Shown: in pieces, positions 11,751 through 22,910 of the stretch | Position numbering within the stretch: position 1 is the stretch's first letter | Layout: the number at the start of each line of letters is the position of its first letter | Assembly (NCBI GenBank): GCA_947034885.2 | Contig: OX344757.2 | Span: 20,330,001-20,394,000, forward strand | Source: Thuidium tamariscinum | Lineage: Eukaryota; Streptophyta; Bryopsida; Hypnales; Thuidiaceae | DNA length: 64,000 nucleotides | Direction of reading: 5' to 3' | Program-made: the position numbers and the translations under genes | Notes under the pieces: model-generated | Databases searched by the model: none | Told to the model about the DNA's origin: nothing | What the model saw: only the letters and a program-made list of their open reading frames with translations

Positions 11751-13998
11751 ACAACATTTTTTTAGTGTGAGGTTTCATCTTCCAAAATTTATTAAAAAAA
11801 CATGAATACCCTGCAATATATAAAGGTCTAGATGATAATTTTGTATATGGAGGGATAAATTGAGTATACATATAAACAAATTCAAAAAATACTTCATATT
11901 CATTCTTAGGAAAGAAACACATGATAAAAAAATTTAAAAGCATGCTAATACTTTGAAAATAAAATTGAAAAATGACAATCCACAAAATTACTAATTTTGA
12001 AATTAACAATTTCTTGTGTAAATGGTCATTGTTGATTAGAATAGATTTTGGAGCTTAATAAGTTTGCAAGTTCCTTTGAGTTCTTAGACTATAGGAACTC
12101 ACTACATTAGTGATTTGATGTGCTAAAGACTATGCCATATCAAATAATTTTAATTTGAAAAAATATTTTTTAATCATTTTTAATTTTTAAAATATTTTTT
12201 AAAGAAAAAATCCAAATTTTAGTAAAAAAAGGTTAAAGTTGAAATGTCATAGATAGATGATTTGGGATGCTTGTCGCTAATGAATAATAAATTGCTTTCA
12301 TTCAAGTCTTTGTGAGGAAGTAGATGAAGCTCATATACACATTGGTTTGAGAAAGTCATTGTAGGAGTATTCTAGAAATTGCTAGAAAGAATGATGCTTT
12401 ACAAACAAATCTAAAGAGATGCTCAATTCTTAGTGTATTTGACAACTTCCAACTTCTTGCTTATGATCTCAATTTTATGCATGGAAATGATCTTTTTTGA
12501 ATAGGAGTTCAACTAATGAAATGAATTAAATTTATCAAGTCTAGTTTCTACTCCAATTGAGTATTATACTGCAATTTGAACTTTGGTCATGCACCCACTA
12601 ACAACTTGAATTCTAATTACAGAGTGACATAGAAATTTCGTTTAGACCATTATGTTCTACACTATAATTCATTCCTATGGCAAAATTAACAAATTTGTAA
12701 GGCCTATTTTGTATCTCATGTGAATTTTTTTCATCTTTTCTTCATTATTTCACAACAATCTCAAATTTCTCCAAACTACTCTGAAAATTTGGTGCCTTTG
12801 TGAAAGTCATCAGATTTCATCTGTGAAAAAAATTATAAATTATGAAATTCATTCATTTAAAGTGGCAAATTTGAGCTTACAGAAGGAAAGGTTTTAAAGG
12901 TCAAGGACTCTGACCTTACAGAGTTAAACCACCGGGTTCAAGCATGTCAAGCAAAATTCCTCTCTGCAGCTATGCTAACAATGAGTGAGGAAAAAATTGA
13001 TTGATTAATAATGCTTTGATTTCAATGAGCTTTATGATACAAATTCCAATATGTACGAGGAGAAAGAACCTGTCCAGAATATAGAAGTGCTAAGAAAAAC
13101 TGGAAGATAATTAATGACTGTCTGCAAGTTGCATCTTCTTTCCGGCTCGCAAGGGAAGTTTTGAACCCGCTGTGGGCTTGAAATTTTGCTTGAAGAACTG
13201 AAAAATTGCATTCCTTTGAAACTCTTTACAAATGCTCAACGTACTGCATGATACTTGCCTTTTCGAATTATTGATGGAAACGCTCACATGCTATCAACGC
13301 CAAATTGTTGAAAATTTCAAAGCTTGTACAAAATCAAGCCACCGGAAGGAACTACTAATCTTGGAATGCCAATCCTACACGCTGCGGAGGATACTGATCC
13401 CGAACACACAAAGTCTCCACTGAAATTGGAATTGCTAAGTTACTGAGACTTGTTCTTACTTGAATTGCTACTGAGATTCATTCTTATCGATACATGGGTC
13501 AGATTTTGTATGTTCTTGGTTGCAAATTGAAAATCGAATTCCTATGATCCCAAAGAATGCAAAGTCAGGAAGATCAAGAGATGCAAAAGTCATGAGGCGT
13601 AGGGGCATCCTCAAAGGCACTCCGGAATTTGCCCTGCCAAGCGCATAACTCTTAACTTTTCATTAGTTTGTGATCAGAACTTGACTTTTTATCATTGGAA
13701 GTGCATTCAAAAGCACTCTGAATAGGTATGGTACAAGAAAACTGAAACTTAGAATTTGAAAAAATAAAATAAAATGTTTCTTAAAGAGCACTAAGAGATT
13801 AAAAGAAATTGCAATGGTGTTGGTAAATTACGGTTCCTATTGCAATTTGCACTCGAAATTGATCAAATTGACCAAATTTCTTGGCCAATTGAAATTGAGG
13901 TACAAGTACTAGCTTACTTGCCTACTTGCCTAATTTCTTGTCCCTATTCGATACATACTTTTCAATGCACTTTCAATAATAGAAATTTCAAATTCTAA
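11751..13998. other. AT-rich intergenic sequence, no gene recognised
   Basis: No supported coding region. A moderately GC-richer patch at 12900-13600 has only short frames (for example 13232-13423) without recognisable content. Probably decayed transposon and unique sequence. Confidence 0.5.
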
Positions 13999-14002
13999 TT
14001 AA

Positions 14003-14924
14003 CCCCTAAAGGACCAAGAGTCCCCTCGGGGGACTTTAAGAATTCGGGCACGCACTTGTGACTTCAATTTTTAATGAATTTTCTTGAAATTTTCACATAA
14101 GATAGAAAAACTGATTAGCTCTGTGGGAATATAATTTTTTTTTCAATTGGTGACCGGGAGCAAAAGTTATGCCATCTTAAACATAATTTTCATGTCGCCA
14201 GGCAGAAAAAAAATCTACAAAAACTTCAAAATTAAAAAATTAATTTCTTTTTCTTATAGATTTTATTTTTTTCTACAAGTGAAGCTTTGATTCATTCCAT
14301 TTGGATTAGTAATGTGAAAGTTATGAACAATCTTGTTTTTCGGGCAATCTAAGCATCTTCTTGAAAAAATAACTTATAGGATTCATTTGTGAATGCAATT
14401 TTCACAATTTTTCAAAAAAAATTGTTGTACAAGGTTGATTTTGTTTTCTAGAACAATCTCACCATTGGGATTATTGTGTTTCAATTCCATCTATGAGATA
14501 TTTTCAATTTAGTTTTTCTTTCAATCTTGGACCTACATCTACTTGATAATTTTTTAAAGAATGAAAAAGAAGTCTTTATTTTGTGAATTTTTTTTCCTAA
14601 GCTCTTAGCTCAATTTCTCAATAGAAAAAAATTTAAATTCAAGGTCTGTAGTGCAAAAAAATTACATAAATGGAGGACAAAGTCATTTGAAGTTGCAAAC
14701 TAGAGTTTAAGAAAACTTTGTTTTCCAACTTTGAATGCTCATATCTTCCTATCTATACGGTCAAACTTCATGAAATTTTCACCACATGATCTTAGTTAAG
14801 TAAAGTACAAGATCCTACGGTTAGATTCTAAAAATTTAGTTTTTTTGTTTTTCATGGATGAATGGAGCAGAAATGACAGTTTTGAATGGTTTTGGGTTGA
14901 AAAACGGCCGTGGTCCTTTAGGGG
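14003..14924. mobile_element. TTAA-flanked non-autonomous element, family TT2 (922 bp)
   Basis: TTAA at 13999-14002 and 14925-14928. Ends CCCCTAAAGGACCA and TGGTCCTTTAGGGG are perfect 14-bp inverted repeats. The interior is non-coding and AT-rich. A second, inverted copy lies at 31648-32888, sharing AAAACTGATTAG, GAAGCTTTGATTCATTCC and GGGCAATCTAAGCAT. Best explained as a non-autonomous element mobilised by a TTAA-specific (piggyBac-type) transposase. Confidence 0.85.
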
Positions 14925-15439
14925 TTAAGAATGAATTCACCCCTCCACATGTCGTAAAGTCAATGTTCTCAAAGATCAAATTGAAACATTGCTTCCAATC
15001 CCTCCAAGCATCTAGGGAGTTATAGTACCTTCCCCTAGCATGAGGAAGACCCGGAGGAAGACCATTGTCTAGTTTAGAATGTTATAGATTATCCCAATGC
15101 CCAAGGAAGGGGGGTTAGGCTCATTAACAATATTATGTTGTTGGCAAATTCTTGGATTCATGTGGAGCCTGCTTAGACTTTGTTCATTGTCATTTTGTGG
15201 ATCATGCCCAATGTTTAGAGGATTTTTTTAGTATTCCTAGCTAATTTCCTCCAATTTCCATATTGAGAAAAAATTTCAAATATTAAGTTCAAGTATTTCT
15301 TCTATTTTTTAGTCTAAATAGAAAAGTTAGAGATTGATTTTCTATTTTTTTTTGAAGTTTTCAAATTGCAACGAGTTTTTTCTCCAATTCCACCAACTAA
15401 CTTTGAACTATAGTAGAGGGATCCATTACTAACCAATGT

Positions 15440-15790
15440 CACATCAACAATCAACAAGGTGCCGTATTTCCAACCAAGGATAGAACAAATTTTCATTTTC
15501 TCCTTGGAATGTGTATTTTTGTCTTTTTTCAAGGTTTGGACTAATAAGTTAAGGACACACAAGTCAATAAGAAAGTATGAAGCAGTGAGTGGGAAAGTAG
15601 CTCTTGAATGATCAGAATTAGATGATTCTAGATGTTGGTCATGGATCAAGGCCAACTTTTGCCTTTCAAAATTTATAGCAATTTCAATTCAAGAAATAAA
15701 ATTACCAAATTTTTTGCAATCCCTATTATTTGATCATTTTTGGGTCCCTCTACTCATCGAACAAAGAATACCAACATTTAGTTACTACTT
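15440..15790. repeat. Diverged copy of dispersed ~400-bp repeat (CCACC-end family)
   Basis: Colinear with 53610-54010: TATTTCCAACCAAGG, TTTCTCCTT, GGACTAATAAGTT, GAAGCAGTGAGTGGGAAAGTAG, TTGAATGATCAGAATTAGA, TTTTGCCTTTC and TTTTTTGCAATCCC. Termini are not well preserved. Confidence 0.6.
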
Positions 15791-16018
15791 AGCAAGCTAA
15801 AATTTAGAATTTCCAAATTGAGTTCAAAATTTTAGAAAAAAACCCAATCATTTTAGAGATAATAAAGAGAATGTTCTTTACTTTCATAAGGCCTAGTCAG
15901 CAGTAAGGTAGTTTACTCTAAAAGTAATTGTGTTCTAAATGCGATCTCTATATAGGAATGACTGCCATGTTGTTTGAAATATGTACTATTGTCAATGATG
16001 AATTAGGTAGGCTTAAGT

Positions 16019-16277
16019 CATAAGAGTTTTTTTCGGGGTATTCAGAGACTGTTTCAACCTCATTCCCCATTCTATGAACCAGCCACTGCTGGTCAGAATT
16101 TAAAAAAAATTTAAATTTAAAAAAAAAATAATAATTAAAAAATTTTATTTAATAAAAAATTATTATCTGATGTGGCAGTCTCTGTGTCACATCAGATCAG
16201 GTACTGGGACAGTTTTCAATGAGTTCCCATAGTCCGGGAACTCGCAATCTCCCAACATGGTAAGAAAACCTCTTATG
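16019..16277. mobile_element. Small TIR element (~259 bp)
   Basis: Ends CATAAGAGTTTTTTTC and, in inverse, CATAAGAGGTTTTCTTAC. The interior carries short inverse repeats (GATGTGGCAG...CACATCAGATC). Its GGGAACTCGCAATCTCCCAACATG segment recalls the 55449-55590 fragment. Non-coding. Confidence 0.5.
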
Positions 16278-16539
16278 CTTTTAGAACAGACTACCTTATA
16301 CTCCAGACAACCGGTTGGTCCAAAAAAATGTAGGATCTTAGCCGGTTAAGCTAAAATTTCTCCCCAGACTGTACATTTATCATCATAGCCACCGCATCTA
16401 TTGTATGTTCTGGTTGAGAGGAAATGAGATGTACTGTACTTTATTGTCAACATGTAGTGTCAAGATGTCTACAAATTTCAGTTGGTGGCCTTTGCAGCCC
16501 TCCAATTTCATGGACACAAGCTTCTTCTTCACGGCATCA

Positions 16540-16948
16540 GAGCATCCCCATGCTTGCACGCCAAAGGGCTGAAAAATGATAATGTAGTGTGTTTTCCCTA
16601 TGAAACTGCCCCGTGCTAGGCACTCTAAACAAAATATTTAGCCAACAAAAACTTCAAAATAACAATTGCATTCAACTGTTGTGTTTCTTCCCCGTGGCTT
16701 ATTAAATCTTGATTTCTTCAATTTTGGCACACTCTCAGGGAATGTTCAGCCATTCGGAGCTTGGAGGCCCAACATTTGACTTAACATCTTTCACCTGGCT
16801 TGATAAAGGTAGTTCTTTGGCTTAGGAGATGTATTTAGTGAGTGAATTAAGAGTATAGGCATGGAGCATGAAGCACCTTCACTAACCATGAACCCATATC
16901 AAACCCCATTTGGCGCCCTTGCTTGAGGGGTCTGGCATGGGGATGCTC
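16540..16948. mobile_element. PIF/Harbinger-like MITE, copy 1 (409 bp)
   Basis: Ends GAGCATCCCCATGC and GCATGGGGATGCTC, flanked by TCA on both sides (16537-16539, 16949-16951). A 3-bp target duplication with short GC-starting inverted ends is typical of PIF/Harbinger-derived Tourist-type MITEs. It encodes no transposase. A sister copy lies 138 bp downstream. Confidence 0.75.
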
Positions 16949-17085
16949 TCATGTCTGGCTTCCTCAAACTCTGTACAAACAATACCTGAGTGTACTGATT
17001 TGGACGAAAGGAGTACCATGAGCTTTGTACTTGAAAGATCCACTTGCACAGTACTTGCACATCACTCCACATTCATGTTTACTTA

Positions 17086-17502
17086 GAGCATCCTTACGCA
17101 CTGCGCAATGGAGAAGCACGGGCAGGGCTGGTTTGCAGAGCTGAAGTAATGTAGCCAATCACTTGGCGCTCCATTGGCCCACAGAGAGACGGGCATAAGA
17201 CTCAGGGAAGGGGACTCGACACGGGAACCAAGACTGTAAGTGTGCCAAGTCATCACATAAAGCTCACAATGCCTCCTATATGCAGAAAAAAGTCTTCAAT
17301 GCTACGCTTTATATGTAGAAGATTGTGTCATTTGACATACCGAGCCATTGCCAGTCTCCACCATTTGGCCGTCTCTTTGGCCATTTTTGGTCATGGCCTG
17401 TTATTTTTTTCAGTTCACAGTGCCTCCTATGGGGCAAGATTTGCAGCTAGACACAGTCATTTGCAGTGTTGCATCGCTCCCTAAGGCCCTATGGGGATGC
17501 TC
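17086..17502. mobile_element. PIF/Harbinger-like MITE, copy 2 (417 bp)
   Basis: Ends GAGCATCCTTACGC and GGGGATGCTC, flanked by TTA on both sides (17083-17085, 17503-17505), the preferred Harbinger target. Short open frames inside are incidental. Confidence 0.75.
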
Positions 17503-17702
17503 TTACCTCATGCTGAATCAATTGTGGTTGGCCATGAGGTATTTGCCACATCCAGCATTTCTCAACACAAATTGGAAAAAGAAATCACTTTAAGATGTTG
17601 AAAAATGAAAGTGGAAGGGAATGGGATTTGGTTGGTTTGAGAATTTTCAATTAGTATACCATGTGAGCAAGGTTTGTGGTTTTTAGACACAAAAGAGGGA
17701 GT

Positions 17703-17977
17703 AAGGTGGGTACACCTAAAATGGCCACTTATTCTTATTGTGCCTAGTTACCGTCATCATGTTGTTCATATTTTTATATAGTCTTGTTGGCGAGTGAAAA
17801 CATGTTCCAATGTACCAAGGAACATAGGATTTGGATACCATATGCAAAAGTTATTAACGGTCAAAGTCTATTTCTAAAATGGCCATCTATAACTTGGATA
17901 TATGATTGATTTCTGAAATGTATGCTCAATGTAGATGGCACTTTAAGGTCAGGTGCCATTTTGGGTGTACCTACCTT
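17703..17977. mobile_element. 275-bp TIR element, intact reference copy
   Basis: Ends AAGGTGGGTACACCTAAAATGG and, in inverse, AAGGTAGGTACACCCAAAATGG, flanked by AGT on both sides (17700-17702, 17978-17980). Reference for the interrupted copy at 10638-11750. The 3-bp duplication again suggests a PIF/Harbinger-type origin. Confidence 0.75.
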
Positions 17978-17980
17978 AGT

Positions 17981-19765
17981 CACGCAACTAGATTCAATAA
18001 TGATTTGTTTACCAGCATGCATTCTTGTACGTGTTGCAATAGCACAAAGCACGAGCTAGAAATCGAGAGATTACATGCTTGTAGAATATTGTTTACCAAT
18101 GAGGCAAGGGTACCTACTTGTGTTCTTGAAAAGAAACACCTCCAAGTAAACAAAATTGTCTTATATGGCTCTTAAGCCAACTCCTATCCTTGCATGGATC
18201 GAGAAGACCATTGACTCATTATATCTCATACAATGACATGTGATCTCATATATACAAGATAAACCAGCTCCTCCCATAATTCCACCCTATTAGTGCCTTG
18301 AATAGCATTAGGAATTACAAAGATAAGTAGGGTTGGTGTCTAGTCTTATACTTATACTAATGGGAGAAGGATGGGGTGACAAAGCTCTAGATATTTATGA
18401 GTTTTATTAGCTAGTTTTACCAACATTCAATTGTTTTTTTTCCACATATTGAGTGTAGTTTTTTCTCTATTTTTTTATTCAAAATAGAAACTTCATAGAT
18501 TTTTTTAATCAAAAGTTTTTTAATGTTTTCAAATTGCAACCAATTCTTTTTCCAACTCCAATGGAAAAAATGAATTTAATTGGTGATTTTCTTTGAACAA
18601 AGACTAGGATATCCCCATTGCCAAAGTGCCTAACAAAAAAACATCTAAAAGTGATTATTTTTCTAGTATCACTATTTCAAAAGATGAATGACTCCCCAAA
18701 ATAGATGATTGAGGTTATTAGTGAAGTCAAGAGAAAAGCAACCCTAGTTATTATGTGATTTTGACTATTAAGTAGTATTTTATGAATCTTCAAAGTAGTA
18801 AATATATGATAGTCTATACTTGATACTAGACTCTTTGAAACAAGAAATGTCTCTACTTTCATTGGTTTCTTTTGAAAAGTTGTGATTGTTTTGAGTTGTA
18901 GTAGTATTCATTTGAGGCCATTTCTTAGGTATTGGAAAACAAAACTCTTCATAACTTCATCTCATAAATCAAAATGGAATGATTCAAACTCATCACATAT
19001 ATATTCAAATCTATTTCAAATTATTATTCTTAAGAGCGTAATTTTAGAAGAAGTTTTGTGAGCTACCTAGGCTACTTGCTAAACAATGTCCTTGTGACCA
19101 ATTTGGAGATCTCCAAATATTATATCTAGAGACATCTGAAGATCTATATATACAAACATTTGGAGATCTCCAAATATTATATCTAAAGACATTTGAATAT
19201 TTTGTCCATACTTCATTCAATAGTCTAGAAGTAGTTAAATGTGGCATGTTGCCCCCAAATGCTATGTTGCTAAAAAAGAATGTTTATACCTTTATGGATT
19301 AAAACATGAAATATATTAAAAATTGCATCTAAATAATTGTATAGAAAATAGATTTTCTTTAATAGTTGAAATTTGATACTAATTTTAAATTAGAACATAT
19401 ATGACAAATATTACTAAATCCCCACCAAAGAAAATAGTCACATTAGTCAATCATAATTCTCTTACAACTTTAATCCTAGTAGAAACAATGATGAACAATA
19501 AAATAAGTGATGGACAAAATTTAAAATTTAAAAGAGCCCCAAAACAAGTGTTGTTTTATGAAAATTGTATAAATTTGGATTTAGGGTGCTCATTTTAAAT
19601 GAAAATTTGTAGGTCATTCAAGAATCTTATTAGTTACAAATAATATACTATAGATGTGGACTATGACATGTATTTGAGGTGGCTACCCTAATCCTCTAAA
19701 CATTCTTAAGAAAATTTGTCACAACTTTATTAGATGAGATTTGAGACACTTGTCCATTGTCGTCA
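17981..19765. other. AT-rich intergenic, repeat fragments only
   Basis: 18930-19070 matches the right arm of the TTAA foldback element at 30166-30893 (AATGGAATGATTCAAA, GTTTTGTGAGCTACCTAGG). At 19101-19195 a 35-bp segment with the palindrome TTTGGAGATCTCCAAA is duplicated at a 57-bp offset. The rest shows no gene. Confidence 0.55.
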
Positions 19766-21002
19766 TCACCAATCATAGTCCGTGATGTTGGTTCCTACAA
19801 AAACATCCACATATGGCCGCCCATATTTACACCGCACCGTTGATCGAAGCTCATCCACCAACCGGTTCCAATTTGATGCAATCATTCCCACCCATGCATT
19901 GCACTCTAATGCTAACTCCAAATTCAACAAGCTATTTAAAAACTCATTGTCCCACCCGACCATCCTTGCAAACTCCGCCGTGCTCCCTTGGAACCCTTCT
20001 TGCCGCGGTACTTTGGTCCACTGTACCGTCCAATTCTCCCTGCGGAGGCCCCTAAAAAATCGCACTGTATTTGCATCCTCTGTACTCAAAAAAATACTCC
20101 TCTTCAAATACGCCTCATCCCCCGCCAACGGACTCTCCCGCCCTTCTTCCACCAATCCCTCCACCCTCTTCAAATACGCCTCATCTCCCGCCAACGGACT
20201 CTCCCGCCCTTTATCCCCCCGCCGCACGTGCACCGACACCACCCCTTCCTCGATCGTTCTGTTCCCGAAAACCCTAATTCTTCGCCGTTCAATCTCTTCC
20301 AAAGTTTTCGCATTCGGACGCACAATGTACGCAACTCCTTGCGCTCGCCACCAGTAGTACTGATTCACGGAGAGATTCCCTTGTTTCAGCAATTCATGAA
20401 ACATCACTGGAGTCCTCCGAATCAGAAAGAGCGCGCTGCTTTGCTGATAATCATACTTCAAGACGCGATCCTCGTTCCGCTTGTAGCTTTCGGCATCCAG
20501 CCATGGAAAATCCTCCCAGGTATTGTGTTGCATTGTATCTCCGATGGAGCAGTTTGTGATGGGTTCGAAGTAGCAGCTGTCGAGGGTGTAGGCGTTGAAG
20601 CAGAAAGGCGCATCCACCCATTGGCCTTGAGGTTGTGGGTGCAGCACCAGGATGCGGTTGAGGTCGAGAGCGGCTTGGAGGAGGATTGTGGTGCGGTGTA
20701 GGATGGAGCCTATGCCGTTACCGTTGCCGCTGGTTTGGTAGATGAGGAAGCGCTTGGAGTTGCAGCTCTCGGGGTGTTGATGATGGTAGATCGCGTGTTG
20801 GACTGCGATGGTGCCGTGGAGCGTGCGGGTGGTGCCATTGCGGTTGGGCTCGCGAGGAAGGCGTGTCCAGTGGCCGGGGGGGAAAAGATAAGGGTTGCAG
20901 AATTCTTCTTTGGTGGTGCTTGGGGGAGTGGGATCTGGGAATGCCGATGTTGATGTTAGCGCGGTGATGACGAACTCCCGGAAGAAGTTGCCATATAATT
21001 CC
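19766..21002 (-). CDS. GT23-type alpha-(1,6)-fucosyltransferase-like protein (3' coding part)
   Basis: 411 codons are open to the stop at 19766. Family features, in order: LYGNFFREF near the start, CNPYLFPPGHW at residue 35, YHHQHPESC, TSGNGNGIGSI and LDLNRIL, WVDAPFC, TLDSCYFEPI, YWWRAQGVAYIVRP, then the GDP-fucose-binding HVRRGDK at 258-264, FLSTEDANT, and an acidic-hydrophobic C-terminal part ending SNWNRLVDEL. FUT8-type enzymes act in the Golgi, moving fucose from GDP-fucose to glycans; the plant substrate is not evident here. No in-frame ATG precedes the conserved region. An upstream in-frame TGA (21020-21022) and a TTTCAG|G acceptor at 21003 imply a missing first exon with the membrane anchor, or a broken gene. 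A 66-bp in-frame direct duplication follows the HVRRGDK motif (see finding). The overlapping open frames on the plus strand are antisense shadows. Confidence 0.8.
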
Positions 21003-21057
21003 CTGAAATAGTCTCTGATTCACAACATTCTTTAGATGTACATTTAGGAAGTTCTCT

Positions 21058-21092
21058 GGTTTAGGGTTTTACTGTGTTTAGGGTTTGTCAAG
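21058..21092 (-). promoter_or_regulatory. Paired telo-box motifs upstream of the fucosyltransferase
   Basis: On the minus strand AAACCCTAAA-type motifs occur twice within 35 bp, immediately upstream of the fucosyltransferase open frame. Telo boxes of this form mark transcription-start-proximal regions of many plant genes. That they serve this gene is inferred from position only. Confidence 0.4.
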
Positions 21093-21095
21093 TGC

Positions 21096-22910
21096 GTAAA
21101 ATTCTTTAAGTTGTTTTTATAAATGCACCCGTCCTAGTGTTTGTGTGAACAGGTAAGATACGATTTGGGTTTAATCAATATTGTTGAGGGTGGTGTGCAA
21201 TAGTTCCGCTTGATAAGAAGTGTCAGCTCTGGGCTACTACTACGGAGTAATCGAAGGAACTCACGTCAGCAGATTCCTTCGTCAGAATTCCTACACTCAA
21301 GATGTAATTCGATGTTAAGGATAATGGAAAAAAGAATTAGAGAATCTTGGATATCTGAAGTCTTCCTTGAATATAGCAAGTGGGCCAAAGGTGTCATATT
21401 TGAGAAAATTATATTGTTCAGCTTTCAACATTCCGTAGGTTTTCAGAATACGGGCATTAAACAAAAATGCAAGTTTTTTTTTCTCTGAAAAATGGATTTG
21501 CTTTATTTGTGACCACTAATCAACTAGAAACGCTAAATCCTTGTCAACAAAAGGTTAGGAATTGTGGGTGTGAATGGTTGACCTACCATACAGGCAAGGC
21601 AATGAGTAGAATGAAGCTGATGATGATTGTGAAGGAGTAGAAAACGGGTAACCTCAGCGTCATTCTTTATCCTGGAGCACATGCAGAAGAACTTGATGTC
21701 TGTGGATGAATTTGCAAATCATTCAATTTTTTGAGCACTCCAACAATCGTGCAATGATTGGGAAATCACTACGGCTCCCGGGTCATTACCTAATGGGAGT
21801 GACAACTGCAAAATAACTGTATTACGTACATGTTCATATATGGTAAGCCTTCCAAAAGTACCTCAAATTAGCTCAGGCTTTGAATCTCAGCCTCACTGAG
21901 TGGAAAATGAACATTATGCAAGGCTCCATATGCGCTACTTCTATGATTGCCATGGTCCGCTGATAATCTTATTCTGCTTTTGATGAAGGATTTTCAAAAA
22001 ATGATGTAGTGGACTTGCAGTTGCAGATATATGGTTAATTTGGTTATTTCAATGGACTGCTTCTATTGAAGTCAATTGCATCTTAGCGCAGAACCAGTCC
22101 ATGAGCACATGTATAGCATTTTGTGTCTAGGGTACTTATGCAGATCGATAGTCTGTGCAGAGCGTGGTTGGAAGAAAGTGTGACATCTGGGTCACTCCAC
22201 ATCGACTTAAGTTCTAGTGTTTGTTGAACTTCCATGAGCGTTCACTTTACTTTTGGATCAGTTTCATCCCCCCAAAAGAGTTCATCTATTTAGGGTTTCT
22301 GTATTTGGCTGGAGAGAGCTCACATTGTTGGGTCTGCAGCTGTTCTATTGGATCGATTGTTCAAGCATCAGGGTTTTGGTATCGGGAATTAGGGCTTTGA
22401 AATCTTGTACAATCACTGAAGACCGCTGTAAATTTTCTCGAAGACGTGGAGAACGGCAGCTCCTCATTCCCTCAACTGCTTGGGCACGTAAACCGAACCT
22501 CGTGGAACCTGCCATTCTACGCTCTCAGACCTCAGCTGCAACAGACTACAGAGACCTTGCCATGGAAGCATGTTCAGGCCAGTTTTTCTTCACATCCGTC
22601 TCTGATTTCCATTTGAAGTTTTCCACACTTTATTCATGTTCATAAATTTTGCATTGTTGATTACAAGGAGGTGGGCAAGTGGGCACCAGGTTTGCAGACT
22701 TTCAATCCTATTTCCAAAACAAACAAAACCCTACAAAGAAGAAGACAGAGCTTGCAAATACCCGTAGATCACATCTGGATCATCAGTCTTAGATTTATCC
22801 TACCTTTTCGTCGACTTAAGGTCACCAAACCAATTTGTTGATTGATTTCAACATTTTTACTGGAACTCTAAACCCTGAAATCAGAGCCTCATTGTATGGC
22901 AGCACATTCG
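21096..22910. other. Intergenic region; one coding-like patch at 22253-22645
   Basis: 22253-22645 (+) is an open frame of 130 codons lacking an ATG until ATGGAAGCATGTTCA near its 3' end, with TAGGGTTT-type motifs in its first third. It may be a leader or first exon of an unseen plus-strand transcript. I recognise no product. The rest shows no gene. Confidence 0.3.

Noticed and set aside
12925-12960. tRNA-like GGTTCAAGC box
   Set aside because: No matching A box or cloverleaf arms around it.
19782-20701. Long plus-strand frames opposite the fucosyltransferase
   Set aside because: The minus-strand frame carries all family motifs; the plus-strand frames are Pro/Ser-rich antisense shadows.
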